Below, one piece after another: positions 51,002 through 59,614 of a DNA stretch of 64,000 nt. Source of the stretch: Streptomyces sp. NBC_01454. GTDB lineage: Bacteria > Actinomycetota > Actinomycetes > Streptomycetales > Streptomycetaceae. The notes under the pieces were generated by a model. The model made no database searches and had not been told where the DNA came from. It saw nothing but the letters and a program-made list of their open reading frames with translations. The stretch's first letter is position 1; every line of letters begins with the position of its first letter. The DNA lies in NCBI RefSeq assembly GCF_036227565.1, contig NZ_CP109460.1, positions 7,750,001 to 7,814,000 of the forward strand, read 5' to 3'. Position numbers and translations under genes: made by a program.

Positions 51002-51259
51002 GTGACTAGAGAACCGCAGCGCTTCACGATCTTGTTGGTCCCCGAACATGTGGAGGACAGAGGCGGTGCCTCCGTGGAGGACTCAGCCGTGCGATCGGCG
51101 GTCGTCGAGGCGACAGGCGATATGGGCGCCTCGGGCTACCCCCGCTACGTCGGGCACGGGATCGTGGCCGACATCGACCCCAGCACGCGTACGGTCGAGG
51201 CGTTGCTCGTCGATGGTGCAGAGCTGGACTATGGGCTGACCGCCAGGGTCACCTCCTGA
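51002..51259 (+). CDS. Small hypothetical protein
   Basis: An 85-residue soluble protein: VTREPQRFTILLVPEHVEDR, AVRSAVVEATGDMGASGYPR, YVGHGIVADIDPSTRTVEAL, DYGLTARVTS. Regular strand/helix alternation and good codon bias. GTG start with GGAG very close. Reminiscent of short proteins near mobile or stress genes, but no family recognised. Confidence 0.55.
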   Translation: MTREPQRFTILLVPEHVEDRGGASVEDSAVRSAVVEATGDMGASGYPRYVGHGIVADIDPSTRTVEALLVDGAELDYGLTARVTS

Positions 51260-51831
51260 TCGTGGTGTCGTGCGCAAGCGGCCAGTCGTGACAGCGGGGC
51301 GCATCGAGCGGTCAGGGCTGTGGACGGCTCCGAGGGAAGCGGCGGACCAGTGCGGGGGCTCTATATGCCCAGCCGCCAAGCCGCCCAGGCGGACGTGCTC
51401 GCGCCGGCCGCCAGTTCCGTCGCGACCAAGGACCGGCAGGCAGAGCATGGCGTACCGGAGCAGCGCCGGCCGAGAGTGGCCGGATCGGCCTCATCGGCAT
51501 GGTGGGTGGCTTGTGGACCTGTGGGCGTGCGCGCATGCTCAGGCCGTATGAGAGCGCTCCCGAGGGGCGGGTGCGGAACAGGGGGGTGCCGCGCGATCCA
51601 TCGCGTGGAGCGGCCGTCCTGGTCGCCAGGGCGGTGGGGCGGTGGGGGGCAGTACGGAGCGCGTCAGCGCCGCACCGCAGGTGCGAGGACAGGTAAAGGC
51701 ATTCTGCCATAGAGCATTTCTTTCAAGACAATTGCGGAAGTATCCCCTTCATGTGTATCGCGAATCCTGTGGACTGATCGCCGGTTTTGTGCCGCGAGCA
51801 GTGTGGGACGGCCGGCGATCGGGAGGGGCTC
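51260..51831. other. Upstream region of the thiopeptide regulator
   Basis: About 570 bp with no convincing gene; Arg/Pro-rich frames only. From about 51710 the sequence is less G/C-rich (TTTCTTTCAAGACAATTGCGG), as expected of a promoter for the LuxR gene. Confidence 0.45.
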
Positions 51832-54702
51832 ATGGCGCTCGGGGAGATCGGCCGCGGGAGCGAGACGGCGCGGCTCCGTGCCGTGCTTGAACAGTCCCGT
51901 AGGCGTCGCGGCGCGGACCTGACGGTCATCCGTGGCGAGCCGGGAGCGGGGAAGTCGGCGCTGCTGGACGCGTTCGGAGAGGAAGCCTCCGCGGTCGGGT
52001 ACCGCGTGGCCGCGGTACGCGGGACAGGGCCGGGGGAGCGCCCGTATGCGGCGGTCCATCGGCTCATCGGCCAGTTACGGGCCGGGGACGGCCCATTCGT
52101 CGTGGATCAGCACTGCCCACCGGACGGTGACCCTGTCCAGGGGTGGGCTGCCGCGGTGCGGACAGGGAGGGATGCCCCCATCGCCCTGTGCGTGGACGAC
52201 GTGGCCCGTGTCGACAGCTGGTCGCTCCGATGGCTGCTGGATCTGTCCCGGACAGTGCCGCCGGTACCACTGGCCATCGTGCTCACGGACCGGACCTTCG
52301 GCACCGGGGCCAGGGCTGTCTCCGCCCTTATGAAGGGCATCTCCCACGCGCCCGGCTCCGTACTCCTCACCGCGGCCGAGCCCGTCGATATGCCGGGGCT
52401 GCGCACGGAGGATCTGCCCGAAGCGGCCGCCGCACGGTCTCGGGTCGTGCTCGACGCCCGGACCGCCGCGGTGTGCGGCGACCTCACCGGAGGTAATCCC
52501 GCCCTCCTGCATGCCTTGCTGGCACCGCACTCCGACAGTGCGCCCACGGAGGACGCCCTCCGCGCCACCGCGGCATCCGGTGTCCTGACGGGAGCCGACC
52601 GGTGGCTGGCACCGCTTGGCGCGCCCGCCCTGGACCTGGCGCGGGCGGTCGCCGTGCTCGGTGGCGGCGCCGAGGTCGCGGTCAGCGCTGAACTGGCACA
52701 CCTCACGGTTGAGGAGGCGCTCGCGGCCGTCGATCAACTCGTCGACGCCTGTGTGCTCGCCAACCGCACGCCGCTGGCCTTTCGCCACCCGCTCCTGGAG
52801 GCGATGGTTCTCGGCAGCATCGCCGCCGGCACCCGAACCGCCCTGCATCTGCGGGCAGCTGCCCTGCTGCGCGACCGACAGGCCGAAGCCACCTCCGTCG
52901 CCCACCACCTGCTCGCCGCCGGCCCCGTGGGAGAGGAATGGGCGAAGCGCTGCCTGCGGCTGGCCGCCCGCCAGCTGGAGCGGGAGGGCAGGCCGCACGA
53001 CGCGGCACGGTACCGGCGCTGCGTCCTTCGCGAACCCCTCGGTCCGCAGGAGAAGTTGACCATTCGCCGGGAACTCGCCGAGCTGTACGCCGTCATCGAC
53101 CCCGAGCGGGCCGTGCACCTGTTGGACGCCGCCCGCTGCGAGTCCCATCCCCCCGGCATCGTCGTGGAGTACGCGCTGGCGCTGGCGGCCGTGCTGGACG
53201 GGTGTGGCCGGTCCGAGGACGCCGTCACCGTCCTCGACGACGCCGCCGCCCGGCTCGGACGCACACCGGGCGACGGCTCCTGGCAACTGCGGCTACGCCT
53301 GCACAAGGCTTTTGTCTGCCGGCGTGCCCCGCTGTGGCTGGCACGGGCCGCCGATCCGCTGGGCAATCTGAGCTGCCAGGCCCCCCACCGGGGCGTCGCC
53401 GGCCGGGAACTCGCGGCGCTGCGCGCGGTCCGTGCGGTCGACGCCGGCGCCGACCGGGGAGCGGCAGCCCGCTACGCCCGGCAGGGCTTGCCCCGGGGCG
53501 AGGGGTGCGGTGCGGCCACCCTGCTGTGGCACACCTGCGGCGCGCTGGTGGCGGCCGGTGACGTCGCCGAGGCGTGGACACACTGCGGCCGCGGGCGCCA
53601 GGTCTCCGGTGTCCGAGCCGGCCGCTTGGAGCAGGTCACGTTGGCACTGGTGCGCGCGACGGTGCTGCGGGCCCGAGGTGACCTCTATGCCGCCGACGCC
53701 ACCCTGACCCCCATGGCTGACCGCCTGCTTTCCTTCGCAGCCGCCGGGCACCCCTTGGCCGTGATCGGTGTGGCGGCCCTGGCCGAGGTACGGGCCCTGC
53801 GGGGCGCGACGGACTCGGCGCGTTCCCTGCTCGCCGAGAGCAGGCTGGACCGGCACCAGCTGCCCTGGCGGCGGGACTCGGCGTACGCCCTGGCCGCGCG
53901 GGCCGCGGTCCACGAGAGCGACGATCCCGGCCGCGCTGTGGAGGACCTGTTCGCGGCGGGGCGCCTCCTGGACGAGGCCGGGGTGCGCAACCCCGCGGTG
54001 CTCCCTTGGCGCTCCCGTGCCGCTCGGGTCCTCGCGGCGTGCGGGGAACGCGAAGAGGCCGCCGCACTCGCGGGAGCCGAGCTGACGGACGCCCGCCGCT
54101 GGGGCACCCCGGAATCCGTCGGCACCGCGCTGCACGCCCTGGCACTCAGCGAGACCGGGGAGCAGCGCATCAGTGTGCTCGCAGAGGCGGCCAGGACGCT
54201 CGCCCGGTCCTCGGACCGTATGCAACATGCCGTGGTGCAGGCGGCCTTGGGGGCGGAGCTTTCCGCGGCCGGCCGGGCGGAGGCGGCGCGCGCCGAGTTG
54301 CTCCCGGCCCTCCAGCTCGCCCATGCCTGTGGTGCCGATCCGCTGGCGCACCGCATCCAGAGGGCCCTGGGGCCGCTCCGGGCAAGGTGCCTGGAAGCCT
54401 TCGCCGCCTCCGGGGCGCTCCCGGCCACTCCCTGCCCCCGCTCGGCCGGTGAGGTGGCGCCCGCCGCGCCCCCGGTGCCCGCAGGTCACGCCGCCGCGCA
54501 CGCCGCCCATCCGCTCCTGAAGAGCCTGACGCCCCAGGAACGGAAGATCCTTCACCTGGCCCGGGACGGATACTCCAACCGTGACATCGCGGGCCGGCTG
54601 TTCGTCGCCGTCCGCACCGTCGAATTCCATCTCTCCGGGGCGTACCGCAAGTTGGGCATCGCCGGCCGCCGCCAGCTCGCGGAGGTGTTCAGCGCCGGCT
54701 GA
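51832..54702 (+). CDS. LAL-type LuxR-family regulator of the thiopeptide cluster
   Basis: A 956-residue large ATP-binding LuxR regulator. Walker A GEPGAGKSALL (K41), Walker B-like ALCVDDVARVD, a long tetratricopeptide-like helical middle, and a C-terminal GerE-type HTH: LTPQERKILHLARDGYSNRD, IAGRLFVAVRTVEFHLSGAY, RKLGIAGRRQLAE. GGGAGGGG precedes the ATG. It is convergent with the cluster (25 bp between stops), so it is a probable pathway activator by position. Signal unknown. Confidence 0.9.
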   Translation: MALGEIGRGSETARLRAVLEQSRRRRGADLTVIRGEPGAGKSALLDAFGEEASAVGYRVAAVRGTGPGERPYAAVHRLIGQLRAGDGPFVVDQHCPPDGDPVQGWAAAVRTGRDAPIALCVDDVARVDSWSLRWLLDLSRTVPPVPLAIVLTDRTFGTGARAVSALMKGISHAPGSVLLTAAEPVDMPGLRTEDLPEAAAARSRVVLDARTAAVCGDLTGGNPALLHALLAPHSDSAPTEDALRATAASGVLTGADRWLAPLGAPALDLARAVAVLGGGAEVAVSAELAHLTVEEALAAVDQLVDACVLANRTPLAFRHPLLEAMVLGSIAAGTRTALHLRAAALLRDRQAEATSVAHHLLAAGPVGEEWAKRCLRLAARQLEREGRPHDAARYRRCVLREPLGPQEKLTIRRELAELYAVIDPERAVHLLDAARCESHPPGIVVEYALALAAVLDGCGRSEDAVTVLDDAAARLGRTPGDGSWQLRLRLHKAFVCRRAPLWLARAADPLGNLSCQAPHRGVAGRELAALRAVRAVDAGADRGAAARYARQGLPRGEGCGAATLLWHTCGALVAAGDVAEAWTHCGRGRQVSGVRAGRLEQVTLALVRATVLRARGDLYAADATLTPMADRLLSFAAAGHPLAVIGVAALAEVRALRGATDSARSLLAESRLDRHQLPWRRDSAYALAARAAVHESDDPGRAVEDLFAAGRLLDEAGVRNPAVLPWRSRAARVLAACGEREEAAALAGAELTDARRWGTPESVGTALHALALSETGEQRISVLAEAARTLARSSDRMQHAVVQAALGAELSAAGRAEAARAELLPALQLAHACGADPLAHRIQRALGPLRARCLEAFAASGALPATPCPRSAGEVAPAAPPVPAGHAAAHAAHPLLKSLTPQERKILHLARDGYSNRDIAGRLFVAVRTVEFHLSGAYRKLGIAGRRQLAEVFSAG

Positions 54703-54727
54703 CCACGGACCCGGAGCGGCGCGGGCC

Positions 54728-55915
54728 CTATCGCGTTCCCTCCGCCCACTCGGCGCCGATCCGCCGCCAGCTGGGCTCCTCCCGCCCGTCCGGTGCGGCG
54801 ACGTATCTCTCGAAGCTGGCGATGGCCGAGGTGCCGTGCACCGACTCCACGGTCCGCGCCGCCAGGTGGCACAGCAGACCGCGGTCCATGGGCGCCAGTC
54901 CCAGCCGGTTGAGGTGGAGGTAGAGGTAGTTCATGGCCAGGCGGAACGAGGCGAACCAGGCGTCGTCGACGAGGAAGTCCTGGTGCCCGTGGTCGGACAA
55001 CAGGAGCGTGTGGAACTCGCTGAGCTGCCGGGTCGGCATGCGCGGAGCCACCGCCGCCCCGCCCATCGACACCTCGCCCGAGGCGAGCAGTGGCTGGGCG
55101 ATGCGCTGGTGGCGATGCACGGCCCGCGCCCACTCCCGTACGAATGCCACCCCGGAGCCCGTGGCGTCGGTGCCGTCCGACTCCGCGAGGGCCGCCTCCA
55201 CCTCCCGCAACCGTGCGCTCAAGGCGGCTTCCTGCCGGCGGAACCGCTCGTCGAAGCGGGTGCGGTAGGCCGCTGGATCGTTCGTGCGGGACAGAAAGGC
55301 GTCCGCGTGCGAGCGCAGCGACAGCACCCCCCTCTCGATCGGGGCCCCGCCGGCCTCGAACGGGATCGCCGCCGCGGCCGCCGTGGTCCACATCAGGTCC
55401 AGGGCCAGCACGGATAGGGGAGCGGTGCGCAGCTGCTCGTACATCCGGAACACGAGGTCGGTCGTGTCGGAGAGGAAGCCGGCCAGCAGCTCGCTCGCGC
55501 GGAGTGAGCCGAGCACCTGCAGGCGGTGGTCATACGGGCGCTCCACGACCGTGTTGTCCGCCACCCACGGACGGAGCGGCCCGGGCTCCATCTCCAGCTC
55601 CGCGAGCCGCTCGTGCACGGGCGCTAGCGCGGCCTCGTCCAGTGCGACGGTGGACGGGCGCACCCGTAGGTGGTCCGTGAGCACCCTTCGCACCACGGGG
55701 CGCACCTGCTCACACCACGCTGTCTCGTCCGTAAGGAAGTTGAGGCGCAGGTGGGGGCCGCGCAGCCAGTGCCGGCCGAACCAGCAGTCACGCACCCAGG
55801 GCCGCACCGCGGCGAACGCGGGACGTACCGCCTCAAGGATCAGTTCCGGCTCCGCGGCCTCGTCGTGGTGGTGGACGTGCAGGCTGTGCCAGGACGCCTC
55901 GACGGCCCCGGTCAT
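54728..55915 (-). CDS. Thiopeptide biosynthesis protein, candidate pyridine synthase
   Basis: A 395-residue protein of the SpaB_C/thiopeptide type: SWHSLHVHHHDEAAEPELIL at the start, RHWLRGPHLRLNFLTDE (the family's G-P-H-x-R-x block), and EFHTLLLSDHGHQD later. Thiopeptide clusters carry two such proteins, one removing glutamyl groups (TbtC-type) and one forming the central pyridine by aza-cycloaddition (TbtD-type). The RHWLRGPH variant and last position favour the pyridine synthase for this one, an inference. Coupled by 4-nt overlap to its neighbour. Confidence 0.75.
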   Translation of the reverse strand: MTGAVEASWHSLHVHHHDEAAEPELILEAVRPAFAAVRPWVRDCWFGRHWLRGPHLRLNFLTDETAWCEQVRPVVRRVLTDHLRVRPSTVALDEAALAPVHERLAELEMEPGPLRPWVADNTVVERPYDHRLQVLGSLRASELLAGFLSDTTDLVFRMYEQLRTAPLSVLALDLMWTTAAAAAIPFEAGGAPIERGVLSLRSHADAFLSRTNDPAAYRTRFDERFRRQEAALSARLREVEAALAESDGTDATGSGVAFVREWARAVHRHQRIAQPLLASGEVSMGGAAVAPRMPTRQLSEFHTLLLSDHGHQDFLVDDAWFASFRLAMNYLYLHLNRLGLAPMDRGLLCHLAARTVESVHGTSAIASFERYVAAPDGREEPSWRRIGAEWAEGTR

Positions 55916-56943
55916 GCGACGCCCTGCGCCTCGGGCAGTTCGGCCAGCACCCGCCCCACCAGGAACCGCAACTGGTTCTCCTGCCACAGGGTCAGCCCGA
56001 GCCGGTTGTTCACCAGGTGGGCGCAGCGCAACAGCACCAGGCTGGTGGCCGGGTGCGCGGTCGCCGGCAGGTCCAGCGGATCCGCCAGCGGAGAGGCCGC
56101 CCAGTCGGCGGCGAACTCGCCGGACTCCTCCATGCGGTGCAGCGCGTCGCGCAGGTGCCGCACCGATGCGAGCCAGTATCCGCGCTGGCCGGTTCCGGCC
56201 GGTTCGGCGGCGAGCTCCCAGGTGCGCCGGGCGCGCGCGTGCAGCTGCTCGCGCTGGAGCCGGTAGCGCGGTTCGACGTCGGCCGCCTCGGGGCCGCTCC
56301 CGAACGGCAGCGGCGGACCACCGTGCTGCGCCCACCGCTCGCGGATCTCGTCGCACAGCGCGAACACGCCCACCACCAGGTCGAACGCCAGCAGCGCCCG
56401 CTGCTCCACGGTGGTGCCCGCCCTGATCACCGACAGCGCCAGCCGGCTCGACTCGCAGAAGTGCCGCTCCACGGCGGCGATGGCGGCGCCGTGGCCGTAG
56501 TCGGCGTGCTCGCGTGCGTACGGCAGGAACTCCACGGTGTTGTTGGCCCGCACCACGGCGTCGTGTCCGGCGCGGCCCTCCAGCCCGGCCAGTCCCTGCG
56601 CGACCTGCGCGAAGTGGGAGCGGTCCACCACGTCCGGAGCGGGTGACAGCGCGAGGAACGCGCTCAGGCCCCGCTCCATCGCTTCCGCGACTTCGGCGCG
56701 GTCGCCGGCGCGGGCGGGGAGCAGGCGCAGGCGCACATGGGGGCCGCCCTCCCAGTAGCGCAGGAAGAAGTACCGCTGGATCAGTCCGTGTTTCTCCAGC
56801 TCCGCCACCAACGGCTGCACGCAGCGGGTCAGGAGCGCGTCCTGGTCGGTGTCGTAGAAGACGTGGGCGCACACCCAGTCCTCCGACCGCGCGGTCGCCG
56901 GATCCGGGCGAAGGCCGTCGCCATGTCCGTTCGTCATGCTCAT
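55912..56943 (-). CDS. Thiopeptide SpaB_C-type protein, candidate elimination enzyme
   Basis: A 343-residue SpaB_C-domain protein: DWVCAHVFYDTDQDALLTRC, YFFLRYWEGGPHVRLRLLPA, typical of the LanB elimination domain that converts glutamylated Ser/Thr to dehydroamino acids. In class I lanthipeptide enzymes this domain is fused to the LanB N-part; here it is a separate gene, as in thiopeptide clusters. Overlaps the split LanB gene by 4 nt (ATGA) and the following gene by 4 nt. Confidence 0.82.
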   Translation of the reverse strand: MSMTNGHGDGLRPDPATARSEDWVCAHVFYDTDQDALLTRCVQPLVAELEKHGLIQRYFFLRYWEGGPHVRLRLLPARAGDRAEVAEAMERGLSAFLALSPAPDVVDRSHFAQVAQGLAGLEGRAGHDAVVRANNTVEFLPYAREHADYGHGAAIAAVERHFCESSRLALSVIRAGTTVEQRALLAFDLVVGVFALCDEIRERWAQHGGPPLPFGSGPEAADVEPRYRLQREQLHARARRTWELAAEPAGTGQRGYWLASVRHLRDALHRMEESGEFAADWAASPLADPLDLPATAHPATSLVLLRCAHLVNNRLGLTLWQENQLRFLVGRVLAELPEAQGVA

Positions 56944-59561
56944 CGTGTCCGTCCTTCGTTGATCTCGACGAGGAATTCGGTCACCCGGGGCCCGCTGTCT
57001 CCGTAGTCCGGCATCTGCGAGGGGCCGGGCCGGGCCTCCTGGAGGAAGAGCACCTGACCCGCACCGGCGGCGAGCAGCCGCTCGAAGACCCCGACCAGCA
57101 GCAGCTGGGCGAAGTCCACGTAGAGCGGCTTGCGGGACTTGACCCGCCACACGTCCCCGCTGACCACCGACCGAGGGTCCAAGGCGCGGACGAAGCAGCG
57201 CTGCGGCATCCCGTGCTCTGCCAGCCACCCGGCGAGCCGCAACAGCAGGGACCGGTCGCTCTCACCCTTCGCCCGCCGCGGTATGGCGTCGGGTGGCAGC
57301 ACCCACTGCCGGCGGCTGACCGTCGTATGGCCCACGACCACCCGCGGCTCCGCCAGGACCTCCCGCACCTCGGCGAGGGAGGGGTCGCCGAACATCCGTC
57401 GTCCCGGGATCAGCAGATTGGACGTGGCGCCGAAGGTCTGCATCAGCAGGCGCAGCGCCGGCGGCAGCCACAGCTCCGCGATCAGGTTCGGGTGCACCGG
57501 CCGCAGCTCGCCGGCGTGCCCGCGGGCGTGCAGGGTCAGCAGGCCGAGTGCGGGGTCGTGCCGCACATACAGGTCCCCCAGGGGGATGCGGTGTTCCGGG
57601 TCGCGCAGGCTGCGCCCTCCGGGGTACTCGATCTCTGCGGCCACGGCGGACGCGCGCAGGCCCACGTTGCTTCCGAAGTGGCGGCAGGTGTCGGCGTGGA
57701 GGACGCCGGCAGGCGGGAGGGCGGTGTCCACGGCCGCGTCCCGCGACGTGCCGAGGCCCGCCTGGGTGAGCAGCCGCCCGATACGGTCACGCCCCCGGCC
57801 GTGCCCGGAGTTGACGGCGTTGACCACGAACTCGGGCACGGAGCCGGTGCCGAGGGGCTGGCCGTAGTACGCCACGGAGTCCGGCGCCCGCATCCACGCG
57901 GGCCGGCGCCCGGCCACCGCGAGGAGCCGCTCGGGGGCGATCCGTGCCACACCGTGCGCATCGGCCGGCGCGGCGCGGACCACCTCGCACAATTCGTCCC
58001 GCAGTGACGCCAGCTCGCCCAGCCGTGGGAGCCGATGCTCGTGCATCGTCCGGTAGCCGTGCACGGCGACGGAGAGCAGGGCGGGCAGCGCGGGGTCCTC
58101 GCGCAGCCACGTCTGGACCTGCCGGTGAAAGGTCAGGAACGGCACTGTCTCCCCGGCCCCGACCCGCTCGGCGAACAGGTCGGCGAGCGTGACCCGGCCG
58201 GGCAGGGCCGGGTCGAGCACGGCGTAGCAGTGCCGCAGGGCGTCCAGATCTCTCAGGACCGGTTGCCACGCGCCTCGGTCCGGTCCGGGAAGGGGCGCCG
58301 CCAGCAGGGCGTTCTCGATGACGCTGTTCTTGGCGGGCAGACTGATGCGATCGGCGCCGAGCAGGTCCCTGATCCGTCGTAGCGTGCCCTCGACGGCCTC
58401 GATGGCACGCACTCGTTGCGCCGGATCCGTCATCTCCGGGTAGCCCGACAGCGTTCCGGCGATCACGGCGAGTTCCCGCTCGACCCCGACGAGCTCCGGG
58501 CTCGACGCGCCGGCCAGCCATGCACGCAGGTCGGCGACGTGATCGAGGCTCTGGTCGGCGAAGGGCCGCTCGGCCTCCAGCAGCCCCAGCTCCTCCAGGC
58601 GCGCCAGGTACGCGGCGGCTGCTGCCGGTTCGCTGCCGGTGCGGCGCGCGACGGACCGGGCCGCCTCCTCGCGGGTGGGGCGGCCCTCGCGCACCACCTC
58701 CACGCACACCCGTACCGCAGCCGCCTCGGGCAGCGTCCGGAGCGGCTCCTCGGCCCCCGCCCCCAGGAACTGCCAGCCACCCTCGGTGCGCAGGGCGCCG
58801 GGGTTGAGACGCAGCCTGCAGCGCCCGGCGAGTTCGGGATGGCTTTCGAGTCTGCGGACGATCTGCTGGACGACCCATACGTTCAGCTCGGCGACCGTAC
58901 GCACCTCCGGACCGGTGGTGGACGCGCTGCTCCGTGCACCGTCGCTCCAGGTACCCAGGCCGCTCGCGGTGAACGTGCTGAACGGGCTGGTCTTCATGGT
59001 CACCCGCCCGAGGTACTTCGCGAGCCGCAGCGCCAGCGAGCGTTCCGGTGCCCGCTCGTCGGGGTGCGCGAGCCATTTGCGAACCTCGGCGAGGAGCACC
59101 GGACTGCTCAGGACGAGGCCGTGCTGGAACCCGGGATCTGCTGCCGCTTTGCGCAGCAGTGTGTGCTGGGTGCGCAGGTGGTGGCCGATCAGGTCGTCGA
59201 GTCGGGCCAGCGCCTCCTGATGGCCGGCGCGCAGCCGCGCCCAGGTGTCCACCCGGGCGACGATGGCGTGGGGCAGCAGCGCACGAACGGCGTCGTTCCA
59301 GTGGCGCTCGGCGAGCGGGCGGCGGTTGTGGATGGCCCGCCGCACGGCCACCAGGAGCGGCTTGCCGGAACCGGCCCGCCCGATCTGCTGGTAAAGGAGG
59401 TCGGACAACTCGGCCGCCAGGCAGTCCAGTTGGCGTTCCGTGTCGCGTACGGTCTCGACCTGGCGCCACAGCTCCGGCGAGCGCATGTCATCCAGCGTGT
59501 TCGCGGGCAGCCCGCCGATCCGTACGCCGAAGGCGTCCGATGGTGAGAACTCATCGGTCAT
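56940..59561 (-). CDS. Lantibiotic dehydratase N-part (glutamyl transfer), split LanB
   Basis: An 873-residue LanB-N protein without the C-terminal elimination domain, which is encoded separately. It shows PLLVAVRRAIHNRRPLAERH, RLAKYLGRVTMKTSPFSTFT (the LanB TSPF signature) and SVIENALLAAPLPGPDRGAW. In thiopeptide pathways (TbtB-type) it transfers glutamate from tRNA-Glu to Ser/Thr of the precursor. Ribosome site weak but present. Second gene after the cyclodehydratase in the co-directional run. Confidence 0.88.
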   Translation of the reverse strand: MTDEFSPSDAFGVRIGGLPANTLDDMRSPELWRQVETVRDTERQLDCLAAELSDLLYQQIGRAGSGKPLLVAVRRAIHNRRPLAERHWNDAVRALLPHAIVARVDTWARLRAGHQEALARLDDLIGHHLRTQHTLLRKAAADPGFQHGLVLSSPVLLAEVRKWLAHPDERAPERSLALRLAKYLGRVTMKTSPFSTFTASGLGTWSDGARSSASTTGPEVRTVAELNVWVVQQIVRRLESHPELAGRCRLRLNPGALRTEGGWQFLGAGAEEPLRTLPEAAAVRVCVEVVREGRPTREEAARSVARRTGSEPAAAAAYLARLEELGLLEAERPFADQSLDHVADLRAWLAGASSPELVGVERELAVIAGTLSGYPEMTDPAQRVRAIEAVEGTLRRIRDLLGADRISLPAKNSVIENALLAAPLPGPDRGAWQPVLRDLDALRHCYAVLDPALPGRVTLADLFAERVGAGETVPFLTFHRQVQTWLREDPALPALLSVAVHGYRTMHEHRLPRLGELASLRDELCEVVRAAPADAHGVARIAPERLLAVAGRRPAWMRAPDSVAYYGQPLGTGSVPEFVVNAVNSGHGRGRDRIGRLLTQAGLGTSRDAAVDTALPPAGVLHADTCRHFGSNVGLRASAVAAEIEYPGGRSLRDPEHRIPLGDLYVRHDPALGLLTLHARGHAGELRPVHPNLIAELWLPPALRLLMQTFGATSNLLIPGRRMFGDPSLAEVREVLAEPRVVVGHTTVSRRQWVLPPDAIPRRAKGESDRSLLLRLAGWLAEHGMPQRCFVRALDPRSVVSGDVWRVKSRKPLYVDFAQLLLVGVFERLLAAGAGQVLFLQEARPGPSQMPDYGDSGPRVTEFLVEINEGRTR

Positions 59562-59614
59562 GGCCGACTCCAGTCACGGAAGGTGCGGAAATGCGGGGCG
59601 TGGGCACGGCGACG